Shown here in pieces: positions 25,800 to 38,700 of a stretch of 64,000 bases of DNA (within the stretch, counting starts at the first letter, position 1; the number at the start of each line of letters is the position of its first letter). Source of the stretch: Vespula vulgaris (Eukaryota; Arthropoda; Insecta; Hymenoptera; Vespidae); contig NC_066592.1 of the NCBI RefSeq assembly GCF_905475345.1, positions 8,899,501 to 8,963,500 of the forward strand, written 5' to 3'. The notes under the pieces are model-generated. The model did not search any database, was not told where the DNA came from, and worked only from the letters and a program-made list of their open reading frames with translations. Made by a program: the position numbers and the translations under genes.

Positions 25800-28599
25800 G
25801 CCTCAAAATTGTATTTTAGATTTAATTAGTTTTTATTATATTAAATTCATTGTATCAGTAATAGCTATCATATCTGATTTCCTATAAATGATAGATTTTG
25901 TGGCTAACCATAACTAGACTTGAAAAATTCTTAATTAACACTTCAGTTTTCATATCTTAGGTCTATAATGTTATAGTAAAATAAATTATGTTAAAAATAA
26001 CATTTGATATACTATCTAACTATAGTTTGATGTGACATGGACGTTATAAAGTTATGTTATAAGTTATGTGAATACGACGATTAAAGTTATGTGAAAATAG
26101 TATTAAAATCAATATAAAAGTGCAATAAAAAAGAGAACTATTACATGAACCTTTATATAAGATACTGACTTTCATACAAGGTTTGTGACTTCAACATTAC
26201 ATGCCATTATATTAGAGAGTTAACATAGATTTGGTTATATAACAATCCATATATCATTTAAGTTATTTATTAATTTTATTACTTATTCGTTCAAAGATAA
26301 ACAACAAATACATGTACTAAATTAAAAAAATTGTGCACTCTTACTTGGCCATACTCTTTGCCTTTTTCTGCTCCTTTCCCCTTTCTGTACTTGCCTATAT
26401 TCTATGGAATCGCATTTCTTGTTGTATCCGCATCAATGTTCGGTTTTTGATACTTTCTTCTTCCTTGTGGATCCTAATTCTTCGAATTATCAGTTTATTC
26501 ATAATTTTAGCATTGCAAAATATCATCCTCTATCCTTGTGTTACGGATTCATCTTCTTATTACATGCTGATTCTTGTGTCCTTGAGAATTTCTTAAAATC
26601 GGATATTCGATGTTCCTTTTCGTTTCTAAAAATGGAATCATTGATTGATATGTTTCTCAGTGATTTATGTACTACTTAATTTAAAATTGGGCATTCAGAG
26701 GTGGCTAAAGCCACATTCTTCCTGAGATGAGGATTTCGAATAGTTTCGACAAGCCTTTTTATCCTTGTGTCTGTTCCTGATAAACTTCTAGAATCAAAGT
26801 CCTTATGTTGTTGGCGATCTTCTATAAAGTTTTCCTTGTTTTTGTTCATAGTGCTCCAATTTATAACAATTAACTTCCTTCATAGATACATCATAAAAAG
26901 ATAATTCCAAACGTGGTATTGAAGTATAGTGATCTAATCGTTTAGATTGGTTGATAGATGTAAGAATAGGTAGTATCTTCTTTTAAACTGTGTTTTTTCA
27001 TAACTTCAATATGAGATACGATTCACAAATTCATGAATATTGAAAATTTTCTTTCTGTTGCAGCTTTTCCTTTTAGATCTTTTTTCAATTATTTCTTTGT
27101 CATGAAAGTCAAATTTTTTCCATCCTTTTGGGAGATTTTTCCTCTGTCAATAAGTTCGATGATTAATATAGCATATTGAAACAGTCTTTTAATGTTAAAT
27201 TTTAAAAAAATAGCATTACATAGAAGTTTTCATTATTTTCAAGCAATATTTGTTGAAATAAGCATATTTCGTATAACCTTCTCATTTTCTTAAAACACAT
27301 CCTGATCTGTAAATAAGAACAATGAAGTTACATTTGCTGGAGAATTCATAAGAAGAAACATTTCATTTGTTAATCTATTCAATTTCATTACGCGATGCAA
27401 TTGAAGATTATTCAATACCAGCAACATCTTTTATTTTTTCTCGTTTTTTTTCTGATGCTTTTTTATATTAGGAATAATGTTAGAAAAATTCTCTTCTATT
27501 CACTTTAGTGTGCGACTTCAAATTTACATAATGTTATGGAGGGTTAATCTCCTCATCGCAGGTAATCTGATTAAATCTCTCGTTTCAATATATGTATAAA
27601 ATTAATAAGGCTATATATTGTATCGTTATACATATACTTTACAAACATATATGGAGATGTAATACATAGTTTCATGATGAAATGCCGTATTATTTTACAT
27701 TTGTTTTTTTTTATTTAACCTCTTGTGTTGGTAATTAATTCACAAATATGCATGGCCAAATCGTTTACAATAATCTAATGCTAACCGTGGAGGTTCACCA
27801 GTGTCTCTCGTCAAGAATTCTTTCTTTATATATTTTAGGTATAAAGTAATTCTGTTTACAAACAGATGATATATGGACATATATAATAATTTTAATATTT
27901 ATTAGTAATTCTGTGCCGAAAGATACACTTAAAAATAATATAGAATGTATAATATAACAAGATATTGCTTATACTCCCAAATAATTTTTCTTCATTTTTT
28001 GTGTTTTTATTTTTTACTTTTTTCTTAATTTTATTTATTTCTTTATTTCTGGTCAAATAATTTTTCGTACTTCGTCACTTTTTTCTTTCTTCTATTTATT
28101 TCTAAATCGTGTGCGTTTGAGAAATCAATTTAATCAATGGTTAAACTTCATAATTACGTTCAAAGAAAAATATGAATGATAAGATAGTTATTTCGATAAG
28201 AAAAAAAGAAGAAAGAATGGAGTATTTCCTGTAAAGTTTCCAAAAATGAATCTCTGTTTTTTTCTCTGTCTCTCTTTCTTGCGTTAATCAACAATTTCGG
28301 AATATTTATAATGCATCTTGCATTTTTTACACACCGATTTTGAACACTTACTAGAGAAACGATACGACACACTTGTCATGACTATGTATATTCGTACAAG
28401 GCATGAATGCAAACTTTATACACTCCAACGCTGATCGAGTTCTTTTACTTCTTTTTTGTTTCAAATATCATTTATTACCACGTATAACTACAAAGGAGTT
28501 TTACATTTTTTAGGTATAGAATGATTCTTACAGCTAAATGTTTGAGGAATTCTGACGCTTCGTAAAAGTAATATTAAATTCTCATTCTTCTATTTCCCT
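25800..28599. other. Region with no recognised gene
   Basis: 26333-26700 is CT-rich on the plus strand and gives small frames without domains. On the minus strand the same bases are lysine-rich and may be worn transposon sequence, but I could not name a family. The rest is AT-rich. Confidence 0.4.
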
Positions 28600-31500
28600 C
28601 AGTCCATTGATTTAAGGTATAGTTGAAAGCTAGTCATCCAGCGGATACCTTATTCTAACCTTCTTTTATTTGGTAGTTTCCGAAAACAATTGAGTATAAT
28701 GAGGTTTGGATATTTTTTTTTATCTTTCCCAGTTACGTTTCCAATACTTAACAATTTCAGAGTTAACTGAGAATTGGCTTGAGTGCGGTTTCCATGTCAT
28801 CGATATTGGTTTACCAAGGGACGTTTAGTATTTTCTTCATAACGTTAGTTTGTAACCCTTTTATTTTGACTTGGTTGGATTTTGCGACTGTGCTTCATAA
28901 TGTTATGCCGTACGTCTATATTGGTTTTATCAAGACTTTATACATCAGTGTTTTATTCTTGGTACATAGTTGGGACTTACGCCATATAACTCATCATATT
29001 TTATCAAGTATTGTGCAAGTTTTCTTTCTGATCAGGTGTATGTGCGCTTTCCATGTAAGCTTTTTATTCAAGACCATTTCTAGTTACGTAATTACATTTT
29101 TAACCAGAAAGAGTTCATTGTTTATTTTAATAGATGTTGGATCGTTTTTGTTGCGAGCAAACTGTATGTGCCAGCTCTTCTTCCGAAAATTTGAGAAGAT
29201 AGAAGATTCGATTATTGGAGCTTTTGTGATGAGTCTTGATCGTTTTCATTTTGCGTGCGAATTGTATCATCCGTAAAGGTGAGGACATTATTTCTTATTT
29301 GGGATGGCACAGCTATATAGATAGAAAATAGGATTGGGCCAAATATATTTTTTTGAAGCATTGCCTATTGATACCTACATATCCTATATCTTCTTTAGGG
29401 TTTCAACGAAAAATATGCTCTCAACAAGATAGTTAATTACGATTGATGATGTATCCGTTAGTAATTTGTCTTGGAGGTTTTGGATTAGTTTATCATGCAA
29501 TATTTTGTCGAAGATTTTCTCTGACGCGAGAAAGACATAATTATAGGTCCCCTTGTCCAAGAAAGCATATGCTCTCTTTTTGTGACTAGTTTGTGGATTT
29601 GTTCGATAGTTCTATGGTATTTCCTGAATCCAAACTAGTGGTTTAGAATATTTTGACATTTATCATACATTCTTAAATAGATTATTTTTTCCAAGATTTT
29701 AGATATAGTTGAAAGGAGAAATATAGGTTTATAGTTAACCAATGTAATTGGTGGTTTTCCTGGTTTTGGTATCAATATAATTTTTGCACATTTCCATCTA
29801 ATCTATGGAAGTAGCTTAGATTTACATTGTATTATATAGGATGGTTGGGACCTAGTTGCTTTATCAGGTAGTTGTAAAAGCGTTCCAATTATTAGATCTG
29901 CTTCAGGTACTTTCTTAAGATTAAGCTTACTGATTAAATCTTTGACTTCCTTAAATGTTGTACTTAGTGATATTATTTTAGGTTGATCTTGATAGGCAGG
30001 GTTTCCACTATTCGTATAAATCGTTTGAATATAAGATTGTGCTACTTTTAGAATTTTTGTTGGGTCGCTGATTTTTTCGCCATTTCTGTCGTTCCAACAA
30101 GAAATGTTTCTCTTTGGTCTTTTGAGGTTTTTCATAATCCTTCACAAGGTTTTTCTGCCCATACATATGTTCTGAATAGTATTGAATGTTTGATTTCGGA
30201 AGATGTGTAAATATTTTCTTATTTATTGTGTTAAATAGTTTACTCACGCTTTATTATGTCTGTTCCTGTTCCTTTTCCAAAGTTTAATGGTTAGTCTCCT
30301 GTCTTTTATCGATTATAAAATATGTTCAAGAATTTTTTTAGTTTCATATAGTAATTGTTTGGTAGCTAGTGTGTTTCTGTACACTGTCATTTGAAGGATC
30401 GTGAAATCTTCGAGTACAGTATCAATATCTTCGATAATTCTAAGTCTGACATTGCAGGTAAGTGTGGACTTGATCATGTCTCTGAATTCGTCCCAGTTGG
30501 TTAGTTTTGTAGTTATAAGATAGGTTACGATAGGTTGTTTATAAGGTAGTCGCAAGTTAATTTTCATCAGAATTGGTAAATGAGATTCGGTAAAGAGAAA
30601 TCAGATGAGAAATCGTTAATCGTCTCTATCGAGGATACTAGTAGTCCTCAAGTTCTGCTATCGCGAATTCCAATGATATTTCTTATTACGAGGCCTCTTG
30701 CTATTATTAATCTAGAGCTCCAATCCATTTGCTTGGTATTGAAATCGTCGGCGATTATGTATTTCCCGTGTTACAATAAAAAAGATTGACAGTACCGTAT
30801 TGTAACATTTTTTGCAGGGGAGATTTAACTAAAGATGGATATTAATTAGGTTTTATTTATCATCACTATTATGGATGTTGTTTGCATTTTATCCGTCCGT
30901 GTGCCATTAATCATGTGGGTAATCGTTTTTTGTATAAAAATTTTTCATGAGAATATAAGTGCATCCACGGGCTTTGTCTGTTTAGAAGCAGTTGTATAAG
31001 TTTGGTATCCGTCTTCTTGTTATAGAATTTATCTGTTTTACATGTCTTTTGCAGCAGACATATATCGAAATGTCTTTAATTCGTCGATTTTTAGTTAGAG
31101 ATCGTTGCAATTCTATAATATTACTTTGAACTTATCCATTCTTGATTGCTAATTTTGTTAGAAGTTCTATGATTAATTTGAATTGAGTCATCATTTATCC
31201 TACAAACAGAGATATTTTGTTGAATAATTTTTTGACCAGTACTTTGAAACTGTTATCTATAACTATTTTGTTATTGTTTATATTTTGGTAGTGTTTGGGT
31301 AAGATTTCTTAGGATTTGTGGTTGAGGAATTTTTTGAGAGGCTTATGACGTAACTGCTATTTGTAAAATTTTCGATCTTTGCATATAGATTATCTGTTTG
31401 CTCTTGGGGGCGGATAACGAGTTTTTTGCTTATTTATTTTAATTACTAGATTTTTCCTCACTTAGCAGCGTTTATAATTTGGAGGGTGAACACATTTGCA

Positions 31501-31870
31501 TTCTCTGTAGATAGGTTTATCTAGTCTATTCCTGCTGAGGCAATTTTTAGACGCGTGTTGTTTGGCACATTTCATACATTTGTATTCTTTTTGTAATAAT
31601 TGTGTGTAGAGCTGTAGGCTTGGTAACATGAGCATTAAGGAATGTTAGTATCCGTCATTCTAGATGATTCAATTTATATTATTTGTGTGAAGCAGTTTTC
31701 CGTTCAGTCGCGGTGGTGGAAATGCATCATGATCATTTATCAGGTATCAACTAAATGTGCCTGTTTTATGTTGGTCCAGGGGTATCTTCCTAAAGAGGCT
31801 TATCGTGGATGTGCTATGGAGTTGATGGGCCCTTTTGTATTTCCTAGATTTGGTCACTAGCTATTATGAT
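28600..31870 (-). mobile_element. Jockey-like LINE remnant (ORF1 zinc knuckles, endonuclease, RT, C-terminus)
   Basis: On the minus strand 31430-31600 holds ORF1 zinc-knuckle sequence 'YKCMKCAKQHASKNC'. 30580-30790 is an endonuclease end ('DWSSRLI'). 29800-30570 is the ORF2 linker and RT N-terminus ('LNLKKVPEADLI'). 29400-29800 is RT with 'IILIPKPGKPPITLVNYKP', 'LSTISKILEK' and 'FGFRKYHRTIEQIHKLV'. 29290-29350 keeps 'FGPILFSIYI'. The C-terminus at 28790-28960 keeps 'KPI-TYGITL' and 'LQTNVMKKILNVPW'. Domain order matches Jockey-type LINEs of Hymenoptera. Stops and frame changes throughout show it is inactive. The plus-strand frame at 28779-29276 is its shadow. Confidence 0.82.
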
Positions 31871-34559
31871 TTTTTCCACGCAAACACAAAGGGATAATGT
31901 ATAAAAGGATAATGAACTCGCGACTTGGAGAATTCCATTAGTGAATACTCGTGGTTTAATAATATAATATTGGGAGTGTAGTTCTCAGAAAAGATTGTCC
32001 TAGAGTGATTGTGGGAGATTTTATTGGTTATGAGTTCTACACTACCCTAGTTCTTTCTTATTGAATTAATGTGTGTGTGTATGTGTGTGTGTATTCTTAT
32101 TGCAAAAGGAAAGGGATGCAAAAAGGAAAGAAAATAACATTTACATTGAAACTTTATAGTATCATTTTGAAATTTTGGTATCATTTCTTTATCAACTTGT
32201 AGTTAATTAAATTAATAATAATTTTAATTTTAACTCCCACGTGTTTTTTTTCTCATAGGTATATTTGTGCCTATATAATATTTATGTTAATAGATATGAG
32301 AACAAAATATTTTAAATAAAATTATTATAGCATTATTTCGAAGATTATTATAAATTTTCTTAATAGATTATTTATTTTTAATCATTATTTTAAGAGTTAA
32401 ATAAGTATGCATATACACACTCGCATACGTATTACTTTCTCTCTCTCCCTCTCTCACTCTATCTCGTTATTTCTTCATCTCTTTCACTCTCTTCTTCTCT
32501 TCTTTTTTTTTCCAGTAAATATACGTACATCTTCAAAAAGATTATAGAAAATATTTCAAATTGAACAATGTAGTGTTCTTTTATAAATCTTTATTTCTCT
32601 GTGAAAGTTTTTCATTAATTATTATAGCTATTAATATTGCAATTTCGGAATATTTTTTTACTCCATGTGATTTAACAAAATAAAAGTAGTAGACGTAATG
32701 AACGGTAAATAAAGTGTTTAGGGATGTATGTTTATGAAATAATAAAGATCGTATAAACGTGACGTGAAAGAAGAAAAAAAGTATCCGTGGAAATATCGGT
32801 AGCAAGAAAGATGACGCTGGTAATATAAAAAGTGATGAAAATGAATTGTCAATTGTCGTTGAAGAAATCTCAACATAGTTATTGTACGACTTATTGCGCA
32901 AAGGAACAATGTCTTGCTGCCTCGCATATAAATGTGAGCAGTTATTAACACTATTTATAGCTATGTAAAAAGTTGGCTTCTTGATAACTTATCTAGCAGT
33001 CTGTAGCGTTCGCGTAACATGTTTTTACTAAGTGAGCTTTCGTTAGGTAACTATTTGCCTTGATTTGTAAATAATTCCTAAACTCTGAAAACAATCTGCA
33101 TTCTCTGAATACCCTCACATCACATCACATTATTGTTAAGCTTGCATGGATTGCCTTTCCTTTTGGAAATAGTCCAAATAAAGTTTTTTACCAATCGGGT
33201 TCTTTTCAATTTTTTCTTGTTTGAAGCTTTCAAGCGAAGGAAAGTATGAAAAAAATTTTTTTTTTAACATCGAATCATATATTTTTTAATGAACCCTTTG
33301 GTTCAGCTCTTTATTTCCTATGAGAAAATATTAGACCATTTACATGAAAAATCATTAGTTTCAGAGATATTTTCATCTAAAACTTGGGACTATTGACTAT
33401 TTCTTCAATAATAGCAGGTGGTAATAAAACTTTAATCGAACGATTTCATATTTTATTGCCAATAATATCAAACGGTCAAGTTTTTAATAATATCAAACGC
33501 ATTCCTTGGAAATGGTAAGAAAATTCGTTTAATTTTATCCGTCATATAAGTTTACTATTTAACGCATATGCTTACTCTGGTGTATACAATTTTAGTTTAT
33601 AGGTCACAAATTATTGCTTTTGGATTATGACAAATTATGTTATTGTACAAAATTTCAAATAAATCTCTTAAAAAATTTTGCCAAAATTGCTGGTTTCGGA
33701 GAGAAATACACAGAAATTGTTTCCTTGCAAGTATTAACTGGAAAGTTTAGTAACATAAATAGTAAATTGATTTCAGCTGCAATGGCAATACCAGTAATAA
33801 GCTATCAAAATTGGGCGATTGATATAGACGATACGTTCGACAAGGGCTCCAATAATTTAGATAGGGGTTGAGATAGTAATGATAAATATAATTCGAGCAG
33901 TTGTTTTATTAACGTCATTGACACAAGACTGATGTAAAATCACAGACATATATGTGGTATCAAGAATCTTGGTCAATGTTTTGTGTGTGAAATGTGAGCG
34001 AGTTGGTACCCATAAGTGTATCACCCCTCGTATCGGTCACTTTACAAGGCTTTATTTTAAAGTGAATGAATGTGTGTGTGTGGAAGAGAATTAGGGTTGG
34101 GCTCTCGAAGAAAAGAACAAAAGAGAAGGCGAACGTAATGATCGAAACAGGACGGTTCCAAAAAAAAAGGAAGCAACTGAAAACGCTTTTCATTTTTCAG
34201 TATAGGTTTTATTAATTTTTTTTCAATAAATCTTTTATTTTATTAAAATCACCGATACCACATATAATTCATACTGATCGACTCCTACTATTTTTTATTA
34301 TTTGACTATTTGCGATTGTATAAGTTTAAAATTTGTTTTCTTTTTGTTTTTTCTCCATCGGTAAAAATAACTCTATAATAATGTTTCCTCCGATGGTATA
34401 TCAAAATCTTTGGAATACTCGGATTTTTAACAAAATTGAGTTAATTTTGTAAAATTTAAATTGAGTAAAATTTAATGATTAGGACTACTGTAAAAATGTA
34501 TACATTTTATGTGAATAATATTTAACATTTTGAATTTATTTTTGATGTTTAGACGACAT
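31871..34559. other. Region with no recognised gene
   Basis: Contains a (TG)n run at 32070-32092 and a CT-rich stretch at 32440-32515. The plus-strand frame at 33614-33871 (85 codons, 'IAGFGEKYTEIVSLQVLTG', ending in acidic 'DIDDTFDKG') is not recognised and has no neighbour to explain it. Confidence 0.4.
32070..32092. repeat. (TG)n microsatellite
   Basis: Run of TG dinucleotides with one TATG interruption. Confidence 0.9.
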
Positions 34560-35700
34560 TATTAAAGTATTACATTCATATAAAATGGTGTTGCGTCGTG
34601 AGGGCGCAACTACGAGAGCGTGTTTAATTGTGTTCCTCGCACCTGACCTGCGATGTTGTTTATTCTCACGGAGAATCTGACCTCCTTTTCTTCTTAATAG
34701 TCAGAGTGATAGATCTATTGATCGTGGTGAATAAGGATGATGGTACAAATTATCGATCGCGGTGTTTCTGCAAATTAATTTTTAGAGAACACACTTATTT
34801 TGAAGGATCTCATAGAGTTCGTGAAGTAAATGCACGAGAAAGAATACTTCGCGAATTGAAGTAATAACAATATATTTCTAAGTAAGAGTTACAGTTGCTG
34901 CGAGTTTCGTATTTTGTTGTATTACATTACTTGTTTTTTGGCGGTCTCTGGAAGAGGGATGGCCGGTAATGTTTAGTAAGACTCGGTGGTCTTGATGAGT
35001 TGAATCGAAAAGTTGTAGGTTGACTGACTTTTTGGAGTCTCTCGAACTATCCGCGAAGACGATGCGATTAGAAAAGGGAAATGGAAAAGGAGGAGTTTGA
35101 GTCAAAATCGAATATAGAAAGTGAAGGAAAGATGCTTAATGGTCGAGGGTAGGACAGAATAGTTCGTTAGGAATGTTTAAACAATTCCATGTGTGCCCTT
35201 TTGTTCTGATGATAGTGTCGATTGGCAGGCGTCAAATGGACATTTCAAGAATAGACATTAATCATTAACTCCAGACTCGTCTTGTCTAGGAATCGGCTTT
35301 CATATTTATTTATTTATTCCTCGCATTATTGAAAACTACGTGCTTGACTAAAATGCCTAAGCACGGACAAAGGTGGCAATGCGTTTTTTGTCTATGCGTT
35401 TTCTGAGCAAATATCCAACGAATTTTAAGGGCAGATATTTTATATATTGATATATGACCCTTAGGAGATAGTACTGGAATTTACCGAGGGTACACACGTG
35501 TGACCGTCAGCATACTGGTCTCCTTGAACAGTCGTGTTTAAAACAAAAGAGAAGAGAGACATTCGTTGAAGATTCACTAAGATATAGTGTTTGATATGAA
35601 ATAGTGGCTTAATAATTTATCGTACTGTGCATTGATTCATGTATGATAATTCGTATGTATAATGTGTACGTGTTTTGTATGAATAATTTATAAGCTAGTG
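34560..35700 (-). mobile_element. Probable 3' LTR/UTR of the BEL/Pao element
   Basis: This stretch follows directly after the BEL pol C-terminus on the minus strand, is richer in G+C than its surroundings and has no coding frame. LTR identity is inferred from position only. I could not find a matching 5' LTR at the other end. Confidence 0.35.
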
Positions 35701-38700
35701 TGTGTTGCACTTACAAGATAATGAAATTATATATAATCAAGGTACGTCTACATCTAGCTGTCATCGGTAGGCAAAGGGTACAAGCCCTTGATGTTGCTCT
35801 TGTAGATGCCCATGGCCGTTCGAATAACCGAGGCTACGCGGACGATGTGTGTCAATGGTGCGACCTATCGACCATTGGATCGGTAGTGCATTGTACTCTT
35901 TGAAGAGCACGAATGTGCCGATCTTAACATTATTTGTTCCTCCACGATGCCATTTCCTTCTTGCCGTCAGTTCGCCGCGTAAGTATTCCTTGTAACAGCA
36001 TTTCCAGAAATCTTGTTTTAATTTTTAGACGTGCCGCCGTGCCGAAAGTGCTACTGGCACTTGCGCCAATCTGCTTTAGATACGCTCATCATTGAGCTTC
36101 AAATCAGGAAATGCGTAGGAGTAAGTAGGGATAGATAATTGGAATCGGTGGAGATTTAAGTGAGAGGGTGAGTGTACATGTACGAAATATCGCTTGAACG
36201 CCTTAATGGAAACCTCCCAAAGTTCGCCAAAATGTGGAGATCACGGCGAAATGAAGTGCCATTCTATGCCTTCCTCTTTAAGAAACTGTTTTCCTTTTCA
36301 GATACTTTTATTGACTCTCAAAGTTCCTTTAGCTCGTGATTAGTCCTGATGAAGGTCGTAGCATTGTCCGAAAATATAATATATAAGATGCCCTTCCTCT
36401 ACGCGCAAAGAATTATTTCAAGGACGCGATGAAGCCTCGAAGTAATTGTTTATTATCTCCAAATGAGCCGCTCGTGTGCTGAGACAAACAAATACAGCTT
36501 TAAATTTCCTCGATTTCAATGAACTCTTTCTTTAATATACATTGGTTCGCAATAGTCAATGCCTAGAATGGTGTAATTTCGATACATGCTCTTGTTTCGT
36601 TCACGAGGCAGACCACTGATCCTTTAGATCGTATAGCCATATAGACCCGTCCGTCCTTCCATAAGACATTGTTAATAATCTTTGGGGGGATAGTTCCCGT
36701 GATATCAAATTATCCGAGTTGTTCAGCGAATCAACGTGACATCTACGCTTCTAATTTTGGCAATGCGGTTAGCCACGAATGTCTGAAGAAGATAAGGCAA
36801 GATGTTGATCCAAATTAAACAGATTGTTAAGTCAGACCAGAAAATTGTTTACATAATATGTACGATTGTCATTGTCTTTCACACCGCGTTGTATAACCTC
36901 TCAAAGAAGAGCGCACCAACCTCAGTATGATTAATATCTTTACTGGCGCCACGCATGATTTTGCACAGAAAAGGAATATTTGCACCTTTTCGTCAGTTGC
37001 TGCAGATCGGAGATAGATGCACGCGTCATAAGCTATTTTACTTGCGTCATGAAATCCGTGCAGCTGAATCCTTAAGTACGATTGTTCTTCGTGAAAGGCG
37101 CAGCCCATCTAACAACGTAAATTAATTGATCTTGATACGCAATTAATAGTTTCAGTTGGAGGCTGGTTCATCCCATCCAATACTACTTAGCCAAAGTTGC
37201 AGCATTATTATTTTTATCTAAGTTATGATCGGGCCAAATAGACTGAATGGATCAAATAATTTCTCTATACGAGAAAGGATGGCTCGTTGTTACGCGTTCA
37301 TTGAATTTATCATTTTTTACGTGGTATATTATATCATTCCGATGTGGAACTCAAACTACCCCGAGAGTAAAGGTGATCTCTTCCAGGTTTAGACAAATAC
37401 ATGTGTTCGCTAAATAGTTGACAAAATCTGAAATTAAACTTTTCTTGTTGGAGGCCCATTGTCGTAAGACGAAACCATCCTTTGACGCGATGTCAAGTAT
37501 TCTGTCCCTGATTCTTATGGCGTCATCGAATATGTGAGTGTCCATGATTAGATCGTCGTCGTAATAATTGCGTTCAATAATGTTTGTGGCTTTGGGACAG
37601 ATTGCATTTTCGTCGTTAGCTAATTATTGCAATGTTCTAATAGCTAGAAGAGATGTCGATGATAATTCCATACATTACCAAATGTCTTGATGGATAGGGA
37701 GCGATTTTTCATGCCATAATATCTAGTGATATTGGCGATCATCCAGTCGCAAAATTATCTGATACATTTTCGCGATGTCCGCGATCAATACATACGTGTT
37801 TATTCGGAACCGAGTCAAATAGGCAAATAGTTCATCCTATGTTGAATTCACCATAAGATTGTCATTGAGAGATTGTCATTCCTATAATGATATACGTTGA
37901 TGCATCAAATACGATGCGTAGCTTTGTCTGAAGTAGTGGGACCGGTATTAATGCTTCTTAAGAGCTGGATTTCTTACGAAGGCGTGCTCCAAGGCATGAA
38001 ATATCTTGGGCACGATTGTATATGAATCACCCATATACGGTCTATCGTTTTTGAACGGTAAACTGACGACGTAACATCCTCTCAGAGTCGTAATATATAT
38101 TATACTTAAAATACTCGCATTCGATCTGCTTAGTCGATTGGACCTTTTCATTGGTGGCTCCTTGTTGTCCCAGAATTTTATTGCGACTCTAAGCAACTTA
38201 TCACTGTATTGCACGTGATATATTGTTTTGGGACCATAGTGCGCATTTCACTAAATACTAGCCAATCGAGTTTATTTTTTGATGCGATAATCGAATCATT
38301 GAGAACTGAAATTTGTCCGTAGTAAAATAACTTATGAAATAAAAGGATACCGAGGATGGCATCGATAGGAGTTGGCTTATGAAATTGAGAATCCGCTAGC
38401 TTTATACATGAGGGAGTTGTTAATTTGCCGCAATCTAAAACTTGCGAAAGTATGGCTGGATTTAATTTTGACAGTATATCTTATTTCTTTTGAAAATCTG
38501 GTTCTTAACGATTCGAGCTTGACCGAATCGTGTGCCACTTTACTGTCATTATGAACCACCAAAGACAAAGAAACAACTAAAGACTCCTTCGCCTATTGCA
38601 GGAATACCGTTCCTTTTTACGAATGTACAGCAAGAAGGTCCGTCGAGCTAGACTCAATAGCTGGATGAAGTTTGTAACATTGCACGGTAACGTGGAGTTT

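Noticed and set aside
28779..29276. 165-codon open frame on the plus strand, the longest outside ABCC4 and the exon-spanning frames.
   Set aside because: The opposite strand carries the C-terminal RT sequence of a Jockey-like LINE in the right order, so this frame is a shadow.
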